A model generated the notes under the pieces. That model did no database searches. It was not told the DNA's origin and was given only the letters and a program-made list of their open reading frames with translations. Shown here in pieces: positions 8,121 through 16,409 of a DNA stretch of 64,000 bases; the first letter of the stretch is position 1; each line of letters begins with the position of its first letter. Source of the stretch: an uncultured Lentisphaeria bacterium. Lineage in GTDB: Bacteria > Verrucomicrobiota > Lentisphaeria > Oligosphaerales > Oligosphaeraceae. The stretch lies in the NCBI GenBank assembly GCA_934661755.1, contig CAKUJM010000001.1, forward strand, positions 35,293 through 99,292. The letters are read 5' to 3'. The position numbers were made by a program, and so were the translations under genes.

Positions 8121-10226
8121 ATGAAGACGACATTGGATTTCTTCCCGGTGGGGACTACCTTCGCCCCGGTTGGCAAGGCGACTGAAGTGCCGGTCGGGGA
8201 ATGGGAAAAGGACATCTGCACCATGAAGGCGCTGGGGCTGAACATCTACCGCATGTTCATCGCCTGGGACCGCATCGAAGGCAAGCGCGGCCAATACGAT
8301 TTTTCCAAGCCCGACCAGTCCTTCCGCCTGGCGGAAAAATACGGCATCAAGGTGATCGTGATGGTCGGCGGCAGCGGCGCGTCCTTTCCCGGGGTTTACG
8401 CGCCACGATGGCTCCATCGCGACCTGGATGTGACCCTGCGCCGCAAGCGGCCGACGCCCGGGAACGAGCTGCAGGCCACCAACTTCCGGCTGTGCTATGA
8501 CGACCCGGTTTTGCTTCGGGAGATGGAGAAATTCGTCCGGCTGGTGGTCAGGCGCTACCAGGACAGTCCGGCGCTGGCGGCCTGGGCGCCCTGCAACGAA
8601 ATCGGCGAGCTGGTGGAGTGCTGGTGCCCGCATACGCTGGCGCAATACCGCGACTTCCTGAAGCGCAAATACGGCACCGTGGAGGCGCTCTCCAATGCCT
8701 GGAGCAGCGAGAACCCGATGGATTTTGCCGATTGGTCGGAGGCATTTCCGGCGACCTCCGCCGGCTTCAAGGAGGGCGGCTATCAGATGTTCCTGGATTA
8801 CCGCGAATTCCAGGAACACAATCGCGACGCCATCTTCAACCATGTCTCCGACTGGATCAAATCGGAGGATCCGCGCCACCCGGTAGTCGTGCATTACGCC
8901 GGCGCCATCTTCTCGGAGATCGGCTGCCGCGGCGACATTGCCGCGGCCTCGACATACGTCTACTTTGAAAAAAGCAATGAGCGCTATGACATGCCCGCCG
9001 CCGAACTGAACAGGGAATGGAATTACGCAAGTGCGCTCTTCCAGCTCAATGACGCCTCCTGGCGGGACGACCGCGATGGCTTCTGGCAGCTTGAATCCGA
9101 GGGCGGCCCGACCTACTGGGTGCATGACATGATGCCAAGATCGCTTGACGCCCACCGCATGAATGCCCGCGACATGCTCTTTGTCTCGCATGGCGCACGC
9201 TGCGTCATGCGCTGGATGTACCGCTCACGCCAGACCGATTCGCAGGCCGGTGAATTCAACCTCGTCGGCTGGGATGGCTCCGTGCTGGATCGGTCGCGGC
9301 AGTTCGGAGAGCTGGCAAAGGTGCTCAATGAGCATAAGGATGTGTTCCTGACGCACATGGCCGAGCCGTATCAGGTGGCGATGCTCCACCGCGACTGGGA
9401 AGCATACTGGCGGTGGCAAATGGAGAATGTCGACCGCTATTGGAAGAGCTACCCGCGGCTTTATTCCGCACTCTGCGACGCCGGCGTGCGCCCGAAGCTG
9501 CTGGCCGGAAGCCAGCTCACCGACGCGGCGCTATCCGGCGTGAAACTGCTGATCATCCCCTTCCGTCCCTGGCTCAGCCGACAGATGGCCGAGGCGATCA
9601 GGCGCTTTGTCGCACGCGGCGGACGGCTGGTCGCCGAGTCGCCATTCGCCATCAAGGACATGGGCGGCGTCCATTGCCTGCTCACGCCGGGCTTTGGACT
9701 CAATGAACTCTTCGGTTGCCGAATTGTCGATATGGACAAGGTCCGTGACGGCAAATGCGGAAATCTGCCGTGCATGGATTTCGAGGCAGTCATCACGCCT
9801 GACGGCTGCACGGTGGAATCGCGCTTCGCCAATGGCCATCCATCCGTCATCACCAACAACTGGCGGGATGGCGCGGCACGCCTCTACGCGTCGCTGGTTT
9901 TCGAACGTTGCACCGGGGAAAACGAGCCGCTGTACCGCCGGGAGCTGTCGGAAATCTTCAAGTGGGCGGCAGTCACGCCGCAATACCATCTTGATGAAAT
10001 TGGCGACGATGAACGCCAGGCGCTGTCGGTCAATCCGCGACGGCTGCCTGATGGCCGGAAGCTGCTCTTTGTCGTCAATGCCGGCCAGAAGGCGCTGTCA
10101 TGCCGCATTGCGGCCGCGGGCGACCCGCATTTCCGCGTGCTTTGCGCCGAGCGGGACAGCACCTGCGACCAGGGCCATTGCGCACTTGCACCATCCGGAT
10201 GGGTCGTCCTGATCGAAGACCAGTGA
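8121..10226 (+). CDS. GH42-like beta-galactosidase (clan GH-A glycoside hydrolase)
   Basis: 701 residues. The N-terminal TIM barrel has the GH42 pattern: LGLNIYRMFIAWDRIEGKRG near the start, the acid/base motif WAPCNEIGE with Asn159-Glu160, and the nucleophile region FWQLESEGGPTYW with Glu325. From about residue 395 follows the alpha/beta trimerisation-type domain of GH42 (VKLLIIPFRPWLSRQMAEAIRRF, then a GGRLVAESP segment) and a short C-terminal beta domain. No signal peptide, so it is probably cytoplasmic and cleaves oligosaccharides imported after extracellular hydrolysis. It begins 9 bp after the GH13-like gene and is followed by a sialate O-acetylesterase, consistent with one operon. Beta-galactosidase is the commonest GH42 activity, but others such as alpha-L-arabinopyranosidase occur. 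Confidence 0.8.
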   Translation: MKTTLDFFPVGTTFAPVGKATEVPVGEWEKDICTMKALGLNIYRMFIAWDRIEGKRGQYDFSKPDQSFRLAEKYGIKVIVMVGGSGASFPGVYAPRWLHRDLDVTLRRKRPTPGNELQATNFRLCYDDPVLLREMEKFVRLVVRRYQDSPALAAWAPCNEIGELVECWCPHTLAQYRDFLKRKYGTVEALSNAWSSENPMDFADWSEAFPATSAGFKEGGYQMFLDYREFQEHNRDAIFNHVSDWIKSEDPRHPVVVHYAGAIFSEIGCRGDIAAASTYVYFEKSNERYDMPAAELNREWNYASALFQLNDASWRDDRDGFWQLESEGGPTYWVHDMMPRSLDAHRMNARDMLFVSHGARCVMRWMYRSRQTDSQAGEFNLVGWDGSVLDRSRQFGELAKVLNEHKDVFLTHMAEPYQVAMLHRDWEAYWRWQMENVDRYWKSYPRLYSALCDAGVRPKLLAGSQLTDAALSGVKLLIIPFRPWLSRQMAEAIRRFVARGGRLVAESPFAIKDMGGVHCLLTPGFGLNELFGCRIVDMDKVRDGKCGNLPCMDFEAVITPDGCTVESRFANGHPSVITNNWRDGAARLYASLVFERCTGENEPLYRRELSEIFKWAAVTPQYHLDEIGDDERQALSVNPRRLPDGRKLLFVVNAGQKALSCRIAAAGDPHFRVLCAERDSTCDQGHCALAPSGWVVLIEDQ

Positions 10227-10233
10227 CCCGTGC

Positions 10234-10266
10234 CACGGAAAACACGGAAAACACGGAAAACACGGA
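10234..10266. repeat. 9-bp tandem repeat, unit CACGGAAAA, about 3.7 copies
   Basis: Perfect units at 10234-10242, 10243-10251 and 10252-10260, then a partial CACGGA. It fills the short space between the GH42-like gene and the sialate O-acetylesterase start codon at 10268. The unit is two substitutions away from the CACGGGGAA repeat (reverse strand) at the end of the window. Confidence 0.9.
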
Positions 10267-10267
10267 T

Positions 10268-11593
10268 ATGAATACGGATTTGCGACACGCCACGCTTGGC
10301 GCGCTGGCGGTGCTTTGTCTCGGCATTGCCGCCGAAGCCATCACTTTGCCGTCCTATTTTGCCGACGGGATGATGTTGCAGCGCAACGCCGTGATTCCGG
10401 TTGCGGGCAAATGCCGGCCTGGCGAGGCAGTCGTGCTGGAATTTGATGGCAGGCGCTGCGACGCCGTCGCCGATGCACAAGGCGCATTCCGGATTGAGCT
10501 GCCTCCCCTGGATGCATGCGCGACGCCGAAGCGGATGAGGATTGCCGCGCCATCCGGCTCACTTGAGATCAACGACATCCTGGTCGGTGATCTCTGGCTG
10601 TGCTGCGGACAGTCCAACATGGAATTCCGGCTGTCCCAAAGCGAAGGCGGAATGGCGGCGGCGGCGACGGCCTCCCCGCAATTGCGGATATTGGACATCA
10701 AGCGCGCAACCGCCGGGCAAATGCTGGATGCCGGCGCGATGGAGTGGATCGCCGGCGGCGCGAAGCCGGAAAACACCTCCGGAGTTGGATTCTTCTTCGC
10801 GGCCGCATTGCAGCGTTCGCAGAACCTCCCCATCGGCATCGCGGTCGCGGCAGTCGGCTCGACCGGCGTCGCGGAATGGACGCTGCCTGGCGGCGGATAT
10901 GCCAACGCGATGCTGGCAACGCTGCGTGGCTTCCCGATGGCGGGCGTCGTCTACTACCAGGGGGAAAGCGATATTTGCGAAGTGGATCAATACTGCGGGA
11001 GGCTGGCAAAATGCATCGATGGCCTCAAGCGGAATCTGACCTTTGCCAATGGCCCATTCAAATTCATCCTGGTGCAGATCGCGCCATTTGGCTACGATGC
11101 CGCGCGGGCGGCAAAATTGCCGCTGATGCAATGCGAACAGGAGCGCTTTGCGCGTGCCAATGGCTATCCGTGGGCAGTCATCAGCGACGCCGGCGAATTC
11201 GGCAATATCCATCCGGCTGACAAGAGGACGGTCGGCGAACGCCTGGCACGCCTGGCTGAAATCTGCTACTATCAGCCTGGCGCCGGACGCCATGGAACGC
11301 CGTATCTTGAAAAGTGCGAGGCCGATGGCGATGCATTGCTGCTCACTTTTGCGGAGGTGTCCGCCTGGACGGTGAAGAATCCCAGGCTGCCGGGATTCGA
11401 AGTCGCCGGCGAAGATGGACGCTATCAGAAGGCGGCCGCCGAGCCATTGCCCAATGGACAGCTCCGCGTGCGGTCGCCGCAGGTCCCCAAGCCGCAAAGC
11501 GTGCGCTACCTATGGAAGGCGCATTACAAGGCCGCGCTCTTCAATGAGGAGGGGCTGCCACCGGGATGCTTCAAGGCCAAACTGGCGGAATGA
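10268..11593 (+). CDS. sialate O-acetylesterase-like SGNH hydrolase 1
   Basis: 441 residues with a signal peptide (MNTDLRHATLGALAVLCLGIAAEA) from ATG 10268. The family pattern is clear: LPSYFADGMMLQRNAVIPVAGK beta-domain, then INDILVGDLWLCCGQSNMEF with the nucleophile Ser in GQSN, VVYYQGESD in the middle of the SGNH domain, and GNIHPADKRTVGERLA with the catalytic Asp/His near the end. Family members remove O-acetyl groups from sialic acids or from plant and bacterial polysaccharides. Lying last in the 42-11593 run, it probably deacetylates a glycan before the hydrolases act. The upstream 9-bp tandem repeat leaves only one base before the start codon, so no ordinary Shine-Dalgarno is visible. 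Confidence 0.85.
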   Translation: MNTDLRHATLGALAVLCLGIAAEAITLPSYFADGMMLQRNAVIPVAGKCRPGEAVVLEFDGRRCDAVADAQGAFRIELPPLDACATPKRMRIAAPSGSLEINDILVGDLWLCCGQSNMEFRLSQSEGGMAAAATASPQLRILDIKRATAGQMLDAGAMEWIAGGAKPENTSGVGFFFAAALQRSQNLPIGIAVAAVGSTGVAEWTLPGGGYANAMLATLRGFPMAGVVYYQGESDICEVDQYCGRLAKCIDGLKRNLTFANGPFKFILVQIAPFGYDAARAAKLPLMQCEQERFARANGYPWAVISDAGEFGNIHPADKRTVGERLARLAEICYYQPGAGRHGTPYLEKCEADGDALLLTFAEVSAWTVKNPRLPGFEVAGEDGRYQKAAAEPLPNGQLRVRSPQVPKPQSVRYLWKAHYKAALFNEEGLPPGCFKAKLAE

Positions 11594-11655
11594 TCCTGCC
11601 GGCCAGGCCAGTTTTTCCCCCGGCAAATGGCACGGCGGCATCCCGTGCTTGCGGT

Positions 11656-13773
11656 TCATGCGTTAATCGTCCGGGAGATCACCTCGTCCTGGACCTTCTT
11701 GTCCAATGAAGTGAATTTCGCGCTGTATCCGGCCACGCGCACCATCAATCCGGAAAACAGCTCCGGATGCGACTGCGCCTCCAGCAGAATCGCGGCATCC
11801 GCCAAGGTGATCTGCAGCTGCGGACCGCCCTCGGCGAAGTAAGCCGCAATCAAGGCCGCCAGCCGATCCTCGCCGGCGTCCAGAATCCCCGGATCGAAGC
11901 GGACATTCACCGTGGTCGAAGTCGGCAGCAGGACACAGGGCAGCGACGCCACCGAATTCAGCATCGCGGTCACTCCGGAACGGTCGCGACCCGGCGCTGG
12001 ACCCAGACTTCCGGCGAAGGCTTCGCCTGCCTTGCGGCCGTCCGGAGTCGCACCGGTCGCCGCACCGAAGACCGCGTGGGCGTTCTCATATCCGGCCAGC
12101 GTACCCAAGGTATAACAGCCGCCCCGGAACGGCGTATGACAGGCAAATTCCGCCACCACCCATTCCAGGATCTGCGCCGCAATCGCATCCGTCTCGGGAC
12201 TCTGGTTGCCGAAATGGGGAAATTCCCGCAGGAAGCGCCGGCGCAACTCTTCGCCACCGGCCCAGTCGTCGCGCAGCAAATCGCGAAGCCCCTCCCAGGA
12301 AACCAGCCGGTCGGTGAAGACCGCGCGCTCCACCGCCGCCAGCGAGTCGCTCAATTCGGCCAGTCCAATGGCATCCCAATTGCAGAAATTATAAAGCGCG
12401 CCGCCAGCCGAGATATTGCGCGCCCGGCCGATGCAATCCTCGGTGACCAGCGATGCCCCGAACCACCATGGCTGCCGGGCCCGTTCCCGGTCCACTTCAT
12501 ACGATGCCCGGCAAATCGCCGCCACCACCTCGCGAAGCACGCCGCGCCAAAGCCTCATCACCTCGGCCATGGAGGATGGAGCGGCGCACTTGAACACCTC
12601 GCCCGACGGCAGCGGATCCAATCCGAAAAGGCAGCGCAGCGTCTTGGGCAGATTGAATTCCCCTTCGAGGGCCCCCATCTGGGATTTTCCTGGAATCATG
12701 ATCTCGTTGCAGCCCGAGGGACAGTAGTCGCGCGCATCCGCCAGCGGAATGCCGATCCGGGTCAGTGCCTCCACCACCACTTCGTCGTTGCTGAAATCCG
12801 GGCTGCCGAAGTTCTTGCGCAGCAGCCGGACCGCCCGGCGCAGGAAATCCTCCGGCATGCCGGAATGCCAGCGCACCGCAATCTGGGGGCGGATGATCGC
12901 CAGCTCCTCCGCGACCTCCAGGCACAGCCAGGAGAGGTCGTTGACTGCGTCCCTGCCTTCCGGAGTCACGCCGCCCAGCGCCAGATGAACCAACCCACTG
13001 CGTTCGTGGTCCTTGCCGTGGAATTCGAAAAATTTGATCCACAGGGCCGCCAGCAGCTCCCTGGCCTCCTCCCGGGTCAGCGCCCCGCCGGCGATGTCCT
13101 GCCGATAATAGGGTTCCAGCAACTGATCCAGCCGCCCCGGAGAATCCGGCACCAGCAGAAACACGAAATACAACAGCTGGCACGCCTGACGGAATCCCTT
13201 CGCCGGCCGAAGCGCAATCTCCCGGCAGTCAGCGGCCAGAATCTCCAGCTCCCGGCGACGCTGCGGGTCACTGCATTCCCGGGCCAAGGCCGCCGCGGCT
13301 TTGCCATAACGGCCAATCAGCAATTGCTGGGATCCGACCAGCGATCGCAGCGCTGACAGGAACTCCAATTCCTCCGGCGTTGCGCTCCCGGACAACTCCG
13401 CCAGCCGCCGCTCAATTTGCTCCGCAATGCCGCCCCAGCCATTCTCCAGTACAGCGCGATAGCCCGGAGTCTGATGATTGCCGCACCAGATGATGAAGCC
13501 GTCCTTCTCCAGCCGCTGCGACTCCTCTGAAGGAATCCAGGCCGGCTCGGGAACAAACCCCTGCCACAGCTTTTCCGCCTCGGCTTGAGGCAGGGATGGC
13601 GCCCTCCCGACGATCAACTCGTCAGGAGCGATTTGGACATCTCCCTTTTCCGCCAGCATCCGGCAGGCTTCAGCCACGCGCCGGAAGTCCGGATAGGGCG
13701 GTATTGCGGCGCCATGCGGGATGGATTCCTCCAGCACCCGTCGTTTCAGCCGCTCGATTCTCTGACTTAGCAT
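11656..13773 (-). CDS. glycyl radical enzyme, pyruvate-formate-lyase/dehydratase superfamily, substrate unknown
   Basis: 705 residues, shorter than the usual 780-850. The glycyl radical loop is intact near the C-terminus: RVAGYSAKF with radical Gly682. The thiyl-radical loop reads YCPSGCNEIMIPG with Cys355 and Glu357; this C-x-E spacing is what dehydratase and lyase members have (diol dehydratase, choline trimethylamine-lyase), while pyruvate formate-lyase has Cys-Cys. Family knowledge: the enzyme is oxygen-sensitive and needs a radical-SAM activase, and none is visible in this window. Likely role: radical elimination from a small hydroxylated substrate in fermentation of sugars or sugar-derived diols. 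A divergent AraC gene starts 135 bp away, and a good sigma70-type promoter lies at 13849-13876. Which substrate it uses cannot be read from sequence. Confidence 0.85.
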   Translation of the reverse strand: MLSQRIERLKRRVLEESIPHGAAIPPYPDFRRVAEACRMLAEKGDVQIAPDELIVGRAPSLPQAEAEKLWQGFVPEPAWIPSEESQRLEKDGFIIWCGNHQTPGYRAVLENGWGGIAEQIERRLAELSGSATPEELEFLSALRSLVGSQQLLIGRYGKAAAALARECSDPQRRRELEILAADCREIALRPAKGFRQACQLLYFVFLLVPDSPGRLDQLLEPYYRQDIAGGALTREEARELLAALWIKFFEFHGKDHERSGLVHLALGGVTPEGRDAVNDLSWLCLEVAEELAIIRPQIAVRWHSGMPEDFLRRAVRLLRKNFGSPDFSNDEVVVEALTRIGIPLADARDYCPSGCNEIMIPGKSQMGALEGEFNLPKTLRCLFGLDPLPSGEVFKCAAPSSMAEVMRLWRGVLREVVAAICRASYEVDRERARQPWWFGASLVTEDCIGRARNISAGGALYNFCNWDAIGLAELSDSLAAVERAVFTDRLVSWEGLRDLLRDDWAGGEELRRRFLREFPHFGNQSPETDAIAAQILEWVVAEFACHTPFRGGCYTLGTLAGYENAHAVFGAATGATPDGRKAGEAFAGSLGPAPGRDRSGVTAMLNSVASLPCVLLPTSTTVNVRFDPGILDAGEDRLAALIAAYFAEGGPQLQITLADAAILLEAQSHPELFSGLMVRVAGYSAKFTSLDKKVQDEVISRTINA

Positions 13774-13848
13774 TCCAACCCCCGAATTGATGTCTTTTTT
13801 CCGAATTCATGGCGCCTCAAGCATGCGGGGCGTCACGAACTTTCTGCT

Positions 13849-13876
13849 ATTATATTGCATTTCTGTTTTTTCACAA
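13849..13876 (-). promoter_or_regulatory. sigma70-type promoter of the glycyl radical enzyme gene, with overlapping inverted repeat
   Basis: On the minus strand there is a -35 TTGTGA (13871-13876), a 16-bp spacer and a perfect -10 TATAAT (13849-13854), about 75 bp upstream of the start codon. A 7-bp inverted repeat, TATATTG (13851-13857) and CAATATA (13874-13880), overlaps both elements and could be an operator. A direct repeat CCGAATTGATG / CCGAATTCATG (13782 and 13801) lies in the predicted leader, with spacing similar to AraC half-sites. Confidence 0.6.
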
Positions 13877-13908
13877 TATAGTATGATATTCAAATAATCA
13901 TCAAAGAT

Positions 13909-14772
13909 ATGGCAATTCCTATCATGAGCCATTTTCAATGCTACTACGCACCGAAGCGTGAGAGAATCGACGCCGAGCTGGCCATTCACAGCCTGGGCAT
14001 TCGGGAAACCATGCCGCCGGGGGCAATTTGCCACGGCGGAAGCGGCTTTCCTTATCTGGCGATGTTCTTCCACGACCCCGCGCAGTTGAATCCGGGCCAG
14101 GCGGATCAGCTTCCCGCCACCCGGCGTTTCATCCTCTGGGCGCCGGGGGCGCAGCATCATTACGGCAGAATGGACGGCCCATGGTGTCACTCCTGGCTGT
14201 TTTTCTCCGGCAACGCGGCAGACCGGCTGCTCAACCGCCACCACATCCCGCTGAACCGGCTGCTTGACTGCGACAGCGAGGCGCTTTTTGAAAAATATCT
14301 TTCGCTGCTATATGCCGAATCAATCGTGCGCTCGGACCCGTATGTCCAACAGGGATTGCTCGATCTGTTTTTCTATGAACTCCAACGGGTGCTGCATTCA
14401 TCGGAAAAACGCATTCCGGCAGCCATGCAACGGACGGAGGAGTATATGTGGGAACACCTGTCCCAGCCCGTCACCTTGAAGGAGCTGGCCGGCAACGTCT
14501 CCCTTTCCGTACCGCGCTTCGCGGCCCTGTTCAGGCTCTGCTACGGCGATTCGCCGATGCACTCGCTGCTGGTCAAGCGGATGACGCTGGCCGCCGAACT
14601 TCTGAAGTACCGGCAAAGCAGCTGCAAGGAAATCGCGGCGCGGGTCGGCTACCCCGACCAGCTGCAATTCTCCCGCCGCTTCCGGCAATTCCACGGTGTC
14701 TCCCCGACCCAATACCGCGAAGCCATCCCGTCCGGCCAAATGACTGCGGACCTGGATCCAGGAAGCCGGTGA
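13909..14772 (+). CDS. AraC family transcriptional regulator
   Basis: 287 residues. The N-terminal 170 residues are a cupin-like ligand-sensing region (for example ATRRFILWAPGAQHHYGRMDG). The C-terminal 100 residues carry two helix-turn-helix motifs, TLKELAGNVSLSVPRFAALFRLCYG and CKEIAARVGYPDQLQFSRRFRQFHGVSPTQYRE split by the usual linker. ATG 13909 or ATG 13924 could start translation; neither has a strong ribosome-binding site. It is divergent from the glycyl radical enzyme gene, which it most likely controls in response to that pathway's substrate. The last codons, including the stop, lie inside a copy of the intergenic repeat family described below (14751-14850). Confidence 0.9.
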   Translation: MAIPIMSHFQCYYAPKRERIDAELAIHSLGIRETMPPGAICHGGSGFPYLAMFFHDPAQLNPGQADQLPATRRFILWAPGAQHHYGRMDGPWCHSWLFFSGNAADRLLNRHHIPLNRLLDCDSEALFEKYLSLLYAESIVRSDPYVQQGLLDLFFYELQRVLHSSEKRIPAAMQRTEEYMWEHLSQPVTLKELAGNVSLSVPRFAALFRLCYGDSPMHSLLVKRMTLAAELLKYRQSSCKEIAARVGYPDQLQFSRRFRQFHGVSPTQYREAIPSGQMTADLDPGSR

Positions 14773-14850
14773 TTTCGCGTCCGAATGGTGAATCTTGAGG
14801 GAGCATGCCGGGAGTGGAGATTCCGACGCCATGACGGCATTTCTTCTCAC
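14751..14850 (+). repeat. intergenic repeat family, copy C (shortened)
   Basis: Begins with CCTGGATCCAGGAAGCCGG and continues GATTTCGCGTCCGAATG, which matches copy B (58498) at about 20 of 26 aligned bases, then shares TGAGGGAGC, CCGGGA and ATGACGG in the same order. The 3' part is shorter than in the other copies. It overlaps the last codons of the araC gene and the stop codon of the convergent small membrane protein. Confidence 0.6.
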
Positions 14851-15083
14851 ATTGCCGCCCCGCTGGACATTGATACCACGCCTATAAGCATCAGGATGAT
14901 GCCCAGAATGATGAGGCCCACGGACCTCTTGCATTTGTCAAAGTGGCATACGGCGAAAATCAGATGGCCGATTTGCGTGAAAAAGCCCAGAAGCCCCCAT
15001 GCGACGTGCTCCTTGAACTCATCAATCAGAAGCCCGATCGAGCCAATCAGATAAACGACAACGCCAATGATCAACAAAGACAT
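14847..15083 (-). CDS. small two-helix membrane protein
   Basis: 78 residues with a very good ribosome-binding site (TAGGAGG ending 5 bases before the ATG at 15083). Two strongly hydrophobic segments, roughly residues 3-20 (LLIIGVVVYLIGSIGLLI) and 53-70 (VGLIILGIILMLIGVVSM), flank a central part with HVAWGLLGFFTQIGHLIFAVCHF, which may form a third helix. It resembles generic small inner-membrane proteins seen near stress or energy genes; I do not assign a family. Its stop codon falls in the end of intergenic repeat copy C, so the gene and the araC gene converge on that repeat. Confidence 0.75.
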   Translation of the reverse strand: MSLLIIGVVVYLIGSIGLLIDEFKEHVAWGLLGFFTQIGHLIFAVCHFDKCKRSVGLIILGIILMLIGVVSMSSGAAM

Positions 15084-15827
15084 ATACGCCTCCTAATTTG
15101 CTGCATACCAACAAGAAAACTGCTGATTGCGAACCAAATTCCAGCCTGGTGCGGGCTTTGCCTGGTGAACTGACCGCCTCACTGCCCTTCCGATCCGCCT
15201 CATGCCGTACCCGCCTATGCATGATGGCATGGCGCCCCGCCGGCGAGGAAATCCCCGCGGCCAGCCAGACCGCACAGGAGGATATGGCGAATGGCGGCTG
15301 GCAGGCCGTGGCGGCCATTTCCGGTCTAAAAAACGCTTGCTTTTCTGTTTTTTTTAGCTTCTTTCCGTGTCTGCGTCTTTACATTACTTACAGTTTGGCG
15401 TTTTTCAAGTGGTAATGCTTGCCATTGTGCGAAATCCTGCGAGATATCCAACTTCTTTGAGGGACTTCCCCGCAAGCATCTGGACTGGATGACAACGCCA
15501 AGCCCACCCCCAAACACTTCCTTCCAGCATCCCCCATTGGCATCTGCAAGGCGCTCGGCAAGCCCCAGTTCACCGTCGCATAAGGCGCAATGCTGGCGAG
15601 GCTCGTCACCGCGTCGGAGGCGAGCCTCGCCAGCACCAGGCTCTTGCCCGCGCCTGCCGGACGACCATGCAGGGGTTGGTGTCCTTCGCGCGGAGATGCC
15701 CGTAACCACATCTACGGCTTCCAGCGGGCATGGCCTCAAGATGAATTTTTACACATTTAATTGCTTTACACTTGAAATTAAATTATTTGTGGTAAATCAT
15801 GGACAGTTGCAGCCAAGGAGGTCACCC
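15084..15827. other. 744-bp region without a convincing gene; AT-rich promoter region at its right end
   Basis: No reading frame here has a ribosome-binding site and a recognisable product. On the minus strand around 15390-15740 two frames contain fragments that look once-coding (GRPAGAGKSLVLARL in one, GLAERLADANGGCWKEVF in another), which could be a frameshifted remnant. The last 90 bp are AT-rich and hold an inverted repeat TTTAATT / AATTAAA (15756-15762 and 15776-15782), a plausible operator for the antitoxin gene that follows. Confidence 0.5.
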
Positions 15828-16109
15828 ATGCCGGCACCTGCCCAGAACAAGAACCTCACCACCAGACTTGACGCCAAGGCCAAGGACGAGGCGGAACGCC
15901 TCTTCGCCAAACCTCGGCATGACGCTTTCCGCACAATGAACATCTTCCTTCACCGGGCGCTCATCGCAGGCGGTCTGCCATTCGAGGTCAGGCAGGAGCC
16001 TCCGAACGCCCCACTTGCCGCAATTGAGGATGCCGTCCGCCTCGCCAATAATCCGAACGACAAGCGATTCGCGACCGTCGATGAGCTGATGGAGGATTTA
16101 AGGAAATGA
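15828..16109 (+). CDS. RelB/DinJ family antitoxin, apparently orphan
   Basis: 93 residues, ATG 15828 with a perfect AAGGAGGT ribosome-binding site. The first half fits the RelB/DinJ ribbon-helix-helix antitoxin pattern: NLTTRLDAKAKDEAERLF, then FRTMNIFLHRALIAGGLPFEV, whose end matches the family's typical GGIPFE ending of the DNA-binding domain. The C-terminal tail (AIEDAVRLANNPNDKRFATVDELMEDLRK) would be the toxin-binding part. Family members neutralise a RelE/YafQ-type mRNA interferase and repress their own promoter. A ten-codon frame overlaps the stop codon as ATGA (16106-16138) where the toxin should start, but it ends at once and no toxin follows. It sits next to the DpnII-type restriction operon. 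Confidence 0.75.
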   Translation: MPAPAQNKNLTTRLDAKAKDEAERLFAKPRHDAFRTMNIFLHRALIAGGLPFEVRQEPPNAPLAAIEDAVRLANNPNDKRFATVDELMEDLRK

Positions 16110-16409
16110 GCCACGAAGATGACAGGAAGCTCGAATAGGTTCTTAGCATACTGGTCGACGGGGGACAACTTCCGCGACGCGCAGAATCGCGCAGAAACGC
16201 GGCTCGCCGCACAGGGAACTCAGGCCCTGCCGGACAACAGCCCATGCGAGGAGAGAACGCGCAAAAAACAGGATCTTCAACAAAAATAATGGGTAGCGCC
16301 AGCGACAATGAAAAAGAAGCGCTACAGTAATGCGCAATTCCCCCCCCCCCACACAGATAGCACCCACCCTCTGAAACACGATATGGGGAGGAAGCACTTC
16401 AAGAATATA
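16110..16409. other. 300-bp non-coding region with a C11 tract
   Basis: No gene was recognised. A run of 11 C (16340-16350) is followed by ACACAG. The tract is about 60 bp beyond the end of the convergent dpnA gene. A related G14 tract preceded by TG repeats occurs at 55377-55390. Confidence 0.6.

Noticed and set aside
15388..15739. Possible P-loop gene on the minus strand (GRPAGAGKS)
   Set aside because: The motif is in one frame and plausible coding sequence in another, with no ribosome-binding site. At most a decayed remnant; noted only in the gap description.
16110..16409. RelE-type toxin downstream of the antitoxin
   Set aside because: No frame in this stretch encodes more than a few residues in the right direction without stops, and none resembles a toxin.
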